Shown here: one piece after another, positions 12,739-18,307 of the stretch
Numbering within the stretch: position 1 is the first letter of the stretch
How the letters are laid out: every line of letters begins with the position of its first letter
From: JBEEMU01 sp043778315
GTDB lineage: Bacteria; Bacteroidota; Bacteroidia; Chitinophagales; Saprospiraceae
Length of the DNA stretch: 18,307 bases
Direction: 5' to 3'
Assembly: GCA_043778315.1 (NCBI GenBank)
Contig: JAYWGJ010000337.1
Coordinates: forward strand, 1 to 18,307
Notes under the pieces: model-generated
The model's input: the letters and a program-made list of their open reading frames with translations, nothing else
Database searches by the model: none
What the model was told of the DNA's origin: nothing
Position numbers and translations under genes: made by a program

Positions 12739-15360
12739 TTAGGCAATAGCGGCGCGTACTGCCGCTATCGCTTCGCTGATGCCCGACGGATTAGTGCCGC
12801 CTGCGGTAGCAAAAAACGGCTGTCCGCCGCCGCCGCCTTGTATGTGTTTTGCCGCTTCGCGGATAATTTGCGCGGCGTTGAGGTTTTTTTCTTTGACTAA
12901 CGCCTCCGAAATATACAAAAATAGCTGCGCTTTATCGGCAATAACCGCCGCTACACACGCCACTATCGGTGCTTCGGTTTGATTCAATTCTACCAGCATC
13001 GTTTTTATCGCCTCTGCGTTTTCTACGGCTATCGTACCGCTCAAAAACTTACTGCCGTTGATGGTTTTGGCGGTCGCTAACACTTGTGTTTTGGCGGTTT
13101 GCGCTTGTAATTGATAAAAACGCTCGTTTGTTTTTTGCGCTTGACGCAACTCCTCTTGCAGCGTTTCTATGGATTTGAGCAAGTCTTTCGGGTGCCTCAT
13201 TGCAGCATTTACCGCGTCGAGATTAGCGAACGCGGTACGCACAAAAGCCTCCGCTTTACCAGCCGTGATAGCCTCTATACGGCGCACGCCTGCGGCGGTG
13301 CTGCCTTCGCTCGTTATTTTGAAGTAGCCGATTTTGCCTGTATGCGACACATGACAGCCGCCGCAAAGCTCCTGCGAATAGCTGCGGTCAAAGGTAATTA
13401 GGCGTACTTTTTCGCCGTATTTTTCGCCAAAAAGCATCATCGCGCCGCGAGCCTGCGCCTCCGCTATCGGCAAGTTACGCGCCTCCTCGAGTGCTATATT
13501 TTGTCTGATTTTTTGATTTACAATCGTTTCTATTTGCAATATTTCCGCGTCGGTTACTTTTTGGAAATGCGAAAAATCGAAGCGCAGCAAGTCTTCGCTC
13601 ACTAACGAGCCTTTTTGCGCAACGTGCGTACCGAGTACCTCGCGCAACGCGGCGTGTAGCAAGTGCGTAGCCGAGTGATTGTTTTCGGTAAGCTGACGTT
13701 TTTCGGTATTGACTTTCGCGTAAGCGAGTTCGTCGGTTTGTGTGGGTAATTTATCAAAAAAGTGAATAATCAAATCATTTTCTTTTTTGGTATCCAAAAC
13801 CTTTACCGTTTCGTCGCCAAACTGACAAACGCCCGTATCGCCTACCTGTCCGCCGCCTTCGGGGTAAAACGGTGTGCGGTTGATCACTACTTGATATTGC
13901 TTGCCTTTTTTGTCGGCGACGGTTCGGTATTTTACGATATGCCCAGCCGCTTGCAGGTCGTCGTAGCCCACAAACTCCACATCGGTATCGTCGGTGAGAA
14001 CGTGCCAGTCGCCCGTTTCTTTTACCGCGTCCGCTTTCGAGCGCAATTTTTGTTCTTGTAAAGCAACCTCAAAACCCGCTTCATCTACCGCAATACCTTT
14101 TTCGTCGGCGATGAGGCGCGTGAGGTCTATCGGAAACCCGAAGGTATCAAACAGCTCAAACGCTTGTTTGCCCGTAATCGTATTGCCTTGAATATCAATG
14201 GTATCTAAGCGTTTTAAGCCGCTATCGAGCGTCCGCAAAAACGAGCGTTCCTCTTCCATAATCACTTTTTGTACGAACGTCTCTTGTCCTTTTAGCTCAG
14301 GAAAAACGTTCGCGAAATCGTCTGCCAACATCGGTATCATGGTGCATAAAAACGGTTCTTTGATACCCAAAAACGAAAAATAGTAGCGCACTGCACGGCG
14401 CAAAATACGGCGTATCACATAGCCCGCGCCTGTACTCGCAGGCAGTTGCCCGTCGGCGATAGTGAACGCTACGGCGCGAATATGGTCAGCGCAGACGCGC
14501 ATCGCTATATCGGTTTTTGCGCTGCGCTCAAAATTACTCGTGTATTTTATGCCGCTTTTCGCTTCAATATATTGAATGTACGGCGCGAAAATATCGGTGT
14601 CGTAAGTGACGGTTTTGTCTTGTAATATCATACAAAGCCGCTCAAAACCCATACCTGTATCTACATGCCGGGCAGGCAAATCCTCGAGCGAACCGTCGGC
14701 TTTGCGGTTGTATTTCATAAAAACATTATTCCAAATTTCTACCACGCCACTATTATCGACGTTCACGAGGCTTGCGCCGTCGCCCTTTGCGCGTTCGCTC
14801 GCAGGGCGCGTATCGTAGTGTATTTCGCTGCACGGACCACACGGACCCTGCGCGCCCATTTCCCAAAAATTATCTTTTTTATTGCCAAAAAGAATTTGCC
14901 CTTTCGGTAAATATTGCAACCAAACCTGATACGCCGCCGTGTGTTCCTCGAGGTTTTCGATCGTATCGCCCTCAAAAACCGTCGCATACAAGCGGTCTTT
15001 TTCCAAGCCATAAACATCGGTGAGTAGCTCCCACGACCAGGCAATCGCCTCGGTTTTGAAGTAATCACCAAACGACCAGTTGCCCAACATCTCAAATAAA
15101 GTATGGTGTGTGCCGTCCATACCTACGTCTTCCAGGTCGTTATGCTTGCCGCTCACGCGCAAACATTTTTGCGTATCCGCTACACGCGGCGCAGGCGGCG
15201 TAAGGTTGCCCAAAAAGCAATCCTTAAACGGTGCCATACCCGAGTTCGTGAACATCAGGGTTGGGTCATTTTTGCGAACTATGGGCGCGGACGGGACTAT
15301 TTTATGCCCTTTTGAAGCAAAAAAGTCTAAAAACTGTTGGCGTATTTGGTGTGAAGTCAT
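12739..15360 (-). CDS. alaS: Alanyl-tRNA synthetase
   Basis: AlaRS charges tRNA-Ala and clears misacylated Ser/Gly. The 873-aa length and domain order are normal. The class II catalytic core opens MTSHQIRQQFLDFFASKGH and includes LMFTNSGMAPFKDCFLG, DGTHHTLFEMLGNWSFGDYF and the motif 3 region STGAGYVIRRILRRAVRYY (about 309-327). Next comes the editing domain, with its zinc site HSATH (H562, H566) plus CGGCH (C666, H670). A coiled-coil segment follows, then the C-terminal DHHA1 domain with the glycine-rich IQGGGGGQPFFATAGG near residue 840. The ATG at 15360 is preceded by a good TAnnTTTG promoter. Composition is host-like, and it lies just outside the right repeat and tRNA, so it marks the chromosome backbone next to the island. 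Confidence 0.98.
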   Translation of the reverse strand: MTSHQIRQQFLDFFASKGHKIVPSAPIVRKNDPTLMFTNSGMAPFKDCFLGNLTPPAPRVADTQKCLRVSGKHNDLEDVGMDGTHHTLFEMLGNWSFGDYFKTEAIAWSWELLTDVYGLEKDRLYATVFEGDTIENLEEHTAAYQVWLQYLPKGQILFGNKKDNFWEMGAQGPCGPCSEIHYDTRPASERAKGDGASLVNVDNSGVVEIWNNVFMKYNRKADGSLEDLPARHVDTGMGFERLCMILQDKTVTYDTDIFAPYIQYIEAKSGIKYTSNFERSAKTDIAMRVCADHIRAVAFTIADGQLPASTGAGYVIRRILRRAVRYYFSFLGIKEPFLCTMIPMLADDFANVFPELKGQETFVQKVIMEEERSFLRTLDSGLKRLDTIDIQGNTITGKQAFELFDTFGFPIDLTRLIADEKGIAVDEAGFEVALQEQKLRSKADAVKETGDWHVLTDDTDVEFVGYDDLQAAGHIVKYRTVADKKGKQYQVVINRTPFYPEGGGQVGDTGVCQFGDETVKVLDTKKENDLIIHFFDKLPTQTDELAYAKVNTEKRQLTENNHSATHLLHAALREVLGTHVAQKGSLVSEDLLRFDFSHFQKVTDAEILQIETIVNQKIRQNIALEEARNLPIAEAQARGAMMLFGEKYGEKVRLITFDRSYSQELCGGCHVSHTGKIGYFKITSEGSTAAGVRRIEAITAGKAEAFVRTAFANLDAVNAAMRHPKDLLKSIETLQEELRQAQKTNERFYQLQAQTAKTQVLATAKTINGSKFLSGTIAVENAEAIKTMLVELNQTEAPIVACVAAVIADKAQLFLYISEALVKEKNLNAAQIIREAAKHIQGGGGGQPFFATAGGTNPSGISEAIAAVRAAIA

Positions 15361-15414
15361 GGCTTACCGCTAATATTGATGTATAATTAGGAATATTATT
15401 TTAATTTTGAGCCG

Positions 15415-15422
15415 CAAAGGTA
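15415..15422 (-). promoter_or_regulatory. alaS promoter (-7 element TACCTTTG)
   Basis: TACCTTTGCGGC on the minus strand matches the Bacteroidota -7 consensus and is identical over twelve bases to the element before the tRNA. TTTTC lies 19 bases upstream as a -33-like element. Transcription would start about 45-50 bases before the alaS ATG. Confidence 0.65.
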
Positions 15423-15822
15423 AGCAAAATTTTTTGTTTTTGAAAATAGGCTTCCTTTGATGCATTATTTAGCTCCATTTGTAAGGCGCGACTTTACCAG
15501 AAATAGAGCAAGATAAAATAAATCAAGGAAAAAAGTCAAAAGTCAAGGCGTCTCGAGCTATGTATGACAAAAGAAAGCGGCTGACATAAAGCGAAAAAAT
15601 CAATCTTTACCATATTTAACCAAGAAGAGCATTATAGGTGTAAAATGAAAAACAAAGCATTGTTTGGGTACACTTACCAATTATTTATTAGCATAAAGAT
15701 AAATTTTGTCAGTTGTATAATATGGAACGTTTATTTTTTTATATCAAGACTATAAAATAAGAGTAACAAGGAATAGAAATCGAGAAGCGAAGAATATTAA
15801 ATAATATTTGGTATAAAATAGC
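15423..15822. other. Non-coding region between divergent alaS and glycogen-synthase-like genes
   Basis: I see no gene on either strand. Short frames here are AT-rich noise. The only structure of note is a perfect palindrome, AATATTA-AA-TAATATT (15793-15808), 15 bases before the -7 element of the downstream gene. It could be an operator or simply AT-rich chance. Confidence 0.5.
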
Positions 15823-15830
15823 TATCTTTG
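15823..15830 (+). promoter_or_regulatory. Promoter -7 element TATCTTTG before the glycogen-synthase-like gene
   Basis: TATCTTTG fits TAnnTTTG and would give a leader of roughly 85-90 bases before the ATG at 15925. A -33 TTTG at the usual distance is not seen. A palindrome overlaps that region. Confidence 0.55.
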
Positions 15831-15924
15831 CGCTTTTAAATCGTAAACAGCAAATTATATTATCGAACGCAATGCGACGGATAGGGTTTGTTTTTATTTT
15901 CATCAAGATATAATATTTTTTATA

Positions 15925-16755
15925 ATGGTTCAAAAAACCCGCCTGCTAATTATAGCACAGGATTTAATGCCCTACACCGACGAGTCGGAGTTGATTTCGC
16001 GCATCGCCGAACGCATACCGCACGTTGCAGGGCAAAACGGTATGGAAATACGCATATTAATGCCGAAGTTTGGTACTATCAATGAGCGTCGGCATCGCTT
16101 GCACGAAGTAGTGCGTTTATCGGGAATGAATATTATTGTGGATAACGACGATTATCCGTTGATTATAAAAGTGGCTTCGTTGCCAGGCTCGCGTATTCAG
16201 GTGTATTTTTTGGATAACGACGAGTTTTTCAGACGTAAAACAATGTTTAATGACGACGACGGCGTGCCGTTTGCGGACAACGCCGACCGCATGATTTTTT
16301 TCTGCAAAGGCGCGTTAGAAATCGTAAAAAAATTCGGCTGGGCACCTGATATTATACATTGTCAAGGTTTTATGACAACCCTAATTCCATTTTATATCAA
16401 GACCGCTTATATGAGCGAGCCGCTTTTTCGCGACGCAAAAATAGTGGCTTCGCTGTACGATGAGTCGTATGACAAGCATTTTACAGGTAGTTTTAACCAA
16501 AAAGCAAGTATCAATCAGCTTACGGCTGCCGACCTTGCAGTGTTTCAGGACGGCGACGGCGGCATCGATTTGCGTACCGCAATGATAAAATATGTGGACG
16601 GCGTAATCGTAGGCAGCGAATCGATACTCTCGAACGTTATAGAGATAGCAGAAAAAGTAGGCACACCAGTTTGCCCGTACAACGAGGACGAATATGCGGC
16701 GGTTGCCGAATATGTTGGTTTTTACCGCTCGTTGATGGCGCAGCCCGTTGCGTAA
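15925..16755 (+). CDS. Glycogen/starch synthase-like protein (GT5 N-terminal domain only)
   Basis: The 276-aa sequence matches the N-terminal Rossmann half of GT5 glycogen synthases. It opens with RLLIIAQDLMPYTDESEL where true synthases have the K-x-G-G ADP-glucose loop, continues with IRILMPKFGTINERR, and has WAPDIIHCQGFMTTLIPFYIK, equivalent to the PDxxHxHDW helix region. IVGSESI lies near the end. The C-terminal nucleotide-binding half is absent, and the K-x-G-G motif and His-Asp-Trp are altered. Normal glucosyl transfer is therefore unlikely. Stand-alone genes of this length are, as I recall, common in Bacteroidota and usually precede a DUF4270 gene, as here (51 bases). It is therefore not a recent truncation. 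The function is not known. A regulatory or carbohydrate-binding role is possible. Confidence 0.82.
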   Translation: MVQKTRLLIIAQDLMPYTDESELISRIAERIPHVAGQNGMEIRILMPKFGTINERRHRLHEVVRLSGMNIIVDNDDYPLIIKVASLPGSRIQVYFLDNDEFFRRKTMFNDDDGVPFADNADRMIFFCKGALEIVKKFGWAPDIIHCQGFMTTLIPFYIKTAYMSEPLFRDAKIVASLYDESYDKHFTGSFNQKASINQLTAADLAVFQDGDGGIDLRTAMIKYVDGVIVGSESILSNVIEIAEKVGTPVCPYNEDEYAAVAEYVGFYRSLMAQPVA

Positions 16756-16806
16756 GCGATGCCTTTTTTCTTTATCATTAATCGTTTAAAATTTCAATTC
16801 TAATTC

Positions 16807-18177
16807 ATGTTCGCATTCACACGCACAACACCAATTTTTTCTTGCATTGCTACTATGTTGTTAGCCGCAACGATGCTACTCGGTAGTTGCGCCAAGCCAA
16901 CCAATGCGGGTAGTGACCTGCTGCCCGCCTCCGACGATATTGATATTTCTTACGCAGACAGCAATACCGACCCTCGGCTGCTACTTAAAGCAACGACCGT
17001 TGCCGACGACTCGGTCGTTACTTATCTACCCAGCTCGGGTATTGCTATGGGCAAATTTTCGTGCGGCTACATCAACGACCCTATATTCGGCAAGACTACC
17101 TCGAGCATCTATTCGCAGTTGCGCCTGAGCTTTCCTAATCCAGATTTTACAGGTGCAACGCTCGACTCCCTTATATTAATACTGTACCTAAGCTCTGACT
17201 CACGGTTCAATATAGGTGACACACTCTCTAATACTATTTTCAATATACATGAGATGACCTCCAAGCCCGATATTAATGCTTCTTATTACACCAAAAGCCA
17301 ATTCGGTTACGCGCCTACGCCTATTGGTAATTATCTGTCGACCGACCGTTACCGACAGCCGCGCCCACGTTTGGGTGTGCCTATACGCATCAGGTTAAGT
17401 GCTGCTTTCGGAAATAAGCTACTTCAAAATCCAAATTATTTTGACGACAATGCTACTTTTCAAGAAGCCATAAAAGGTTTGTATATTACGCCTGCAATAG
17501 GTTGCCAAACGATGCTACGTTATTTACTGACTGAAAGCAACGCTCCGAGCCGATTGACTATATACTACAAAGCCAAACCAACCGATACCAATAGTACTGC
17601 CTACGATTTATTGCTCAATAACGGCGGTGTGCGCACCATAAATGCGCAACATAATATTGCGGGTACACCTGTACAGGCGGCTCTAAATAGTGCTGCGATA
17701 GGCGATAGTGTAGTTTATGTACAAGGTTTGGGCGGCAGCAATATCAAGGTGGATTTGCCTAATATTCGCCAATTTGGTAAAATAATAGTGAATAAAGCAG
17801 AGCTTTGGCTCACCGAAATACCTTCGGCAGATACCACTATTTATAAAGTCCCCAGACAACTTACCGTTACCAAAAATAAAATAAACCCGAGCGATATAAC
17901 CGAAGCTGAATTTATCCGCGAAGCCTTGTACTTTTCCGCCGTAGATGTACTTCCAGAGTTAGAGGGTACGCGCCGTAGCCGCGACGCGCAGGGCAGAGTG
18001 AGGTACAAGTTAAATATGGCTTCGTATATGCAAGCGGTGGTAGATGGAAAAACGCCAGACCAAAGTATATTTGTCAAGATTTACAACAAAACGGAACGGG
18101 TTAATCGCGCTGTTTTCGGCGGACCCAAAAATTCAAAATATAAAATGGAGTTTAAGTTTTGGTACACCAAGTTGTAG
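16807..18177 (+). CDS. DUF4270 family lipoprotein
   Basis: A 456-aa exported lipoprotein. The N-terminus has a hydrophobic segment (FSCIATMLLAATMLL) ending in the lipobox LGSC with lipidated Cys28, followed by AKPTNAGSDLLP. The mature part is beta-rich, and the phrases GSDLLPASDDI, YINDPIFGKTTSSIYSQLRL, KAELWLTEI and FVKIYNKTERVNRAVFGGPKN are typical of DUF4270. The protein ends in the family's usual short aromatic tail (KFWYTKL). The position after +1 is Ala-Lys-Pro rather than an obvious Bacteroidota surface-export signal, so it may face the periplasm or the surface. The gene follows the glycogen-synthase-like gene by 51 bases, probably in one operon. This pairing is conserved in the phylum as far as I recall, but its role is unknown. 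Confidence 0.88.
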   Translation: MFAFTRTTPIFSCIATMLLAATMLLGSCAKPTNAGSDLLPASDDIDISYADSNTDPRLLLKATTVADDSVVTYLPSSGIAMGKFSCGYINDPIFGKTTSSIYSQLRLSFPNPDFTGATLDSLILILYLSSDSRFNIGDTLSNTIFNIHEMTSKPDINASYYTKSQFGYAPTPIGNYLSTDRYRQPRPRLGVPIRIRLSAAFGNKLLQNPNYFDDNATFQEAIKGLYITPAIGCQTMLRYLLTESNAPSRLTIYYKAKPTDTNSTAYDLLLNNGGVRTINAQHNIAGTPVQAALNSAAIGDSVVYVQGLGGSNIKVDLPNIRQFGKIIVNKAELWLTEIPSADTTIYKVPRQLTVTKNKINPSDITEAEFIREALYFSAVDVLPELEGTRRSRDAQGRVRYKLNMASYMQAVVDGKTPDQSIFVKIYNKTERVNRAVFGGPKNSKYKMEFKFWYTKL

Positions 18178-18256
18178 GGAATCGCAGGCTTAAGAATGTT
18201 TCCCCAAGTAAATTATACTATTTTACACCATTCGTAAGTAATCAAAATTTTAAGTC

Positions 18257-18307
18257 ATGCAAATAGCTAACCCGTTATACGATACGGTTTTCAAGTTTAT
18301 GTTGGAC
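18257..18307 (+). CDS. N-terminus of a probable Rpn/PD-(D/E)XK nuclease-family protein (cut by window end)
   Basis: Only the first 17 codons are visible, reading MQIANPLYDTVFKFMLD. NPLYDxVFKxLM is the usual opening of the Rpn / PDDEXK nuclease-transposase family, common in multiple copies in Bacteroidota genomes and thought to aid DNA recombination or rearrangement. The catalytic residues lie beyond the window. An ATG with an upstream TTTTAAGTC is the natural start. Confidence 0.6.
   Translation, partial: MQIANPLYDTVFKFMLD

Noticed and set aside
12739..15360. Several frames of 60-110 aa overlapping alaS on the plus strand and in other frames
   Set aside because: They are typical shadows in a codon-biased gene. 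alaS is complete and explains the whole stretch.
15739..15933. 64-aa minus-strand frame before the glycogen-synthase-like gene
   Set aside because: It covers the plus-strand promoter and leader, is made of AT-rich chance codons, and has no family resemblance.

Overview
Organism: probably a member of the Bacteroidota, class not resolved. Three things point there: promoter -7 elements of the form TAnnTTTG, weak or absent Shine-Dalgarno sequences, and a stand-alone glycogen-synthase-like gene followed by a DUF4270 lipoprotein gene. Most genes have moderate GC with many GCG/CGC codons. The block 4.8-12.1 kb and the small acetyltransferase gene at 383-865 are clearly more AT-rich.

Layout. 1-2806 (+): the 3' end of an unrecognised gene, an AT-rich GNAT acetyltransferase gene, lipB (octanoyltransferase, lipoate synthesis) and a MacB/FtsX-type ABC permease gene. 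2832-4088 (-): an MFS exporter gene, convergent with the permease gene. 4089-4787: non-coding, with a cluster of REP-like palindromes, a hairpin repeat and an AT-rich tail. 4788-12125 (-): seven co-directional genes forming an accessory island. 12126-12738: island leader, hairpin repeat, tRNA(CAT) gene and tRNA leader. 12739-15360 (-): alaS. 15361-15924: divergent promoter region. 15925-18177 (+): glycogen-synthase-like protein and DUF4270 lipoprotein. 18257-end: start of a probable PD-(D/E)XK/Rpn-family nuclease gene.

The accessory island is the most interesting part. In transcription order it encodes a DUF4007 protein, an HNH endonuclease, a methyltransferase fused to a degenerate HIT-like domain, an SF2 helicase, a 67-aa protein, an SMC/Rad50-like ATPase with a CxxC hook, and a 166-aa protein. 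From memory, DUF4007, an SMC-like ATPase and a helicase occur together near DNA-phosphorothioation-type (Dnd-like) systems. No cysteine desulfurase or PAPS-reductase/DndC-like gene is present here, and the HNH and methyltransferase genes lie between the DUF4007 and helicase genes. I read it as a candidate anti-phage or DNA-modification system of unassigned type.

The island lies between two nearly identical 55-bp direct repeats (4321-4375 and 12346-12400; 53/55 matches by eye). The right copy abuts the 3' end of the tRNA gene and contains its terminator hairpin. This looks like attachment-site duplication around an 8.0-kb genomic island, although no integrase gene is present. Between the methyltransferase and helicase genes, a terminator hairpin is flanked by a 13-bp direct repeat. 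The helicase frame stays open upstream of its only usable start (TTG), so the junction may be a split fusion or a rearrangement.
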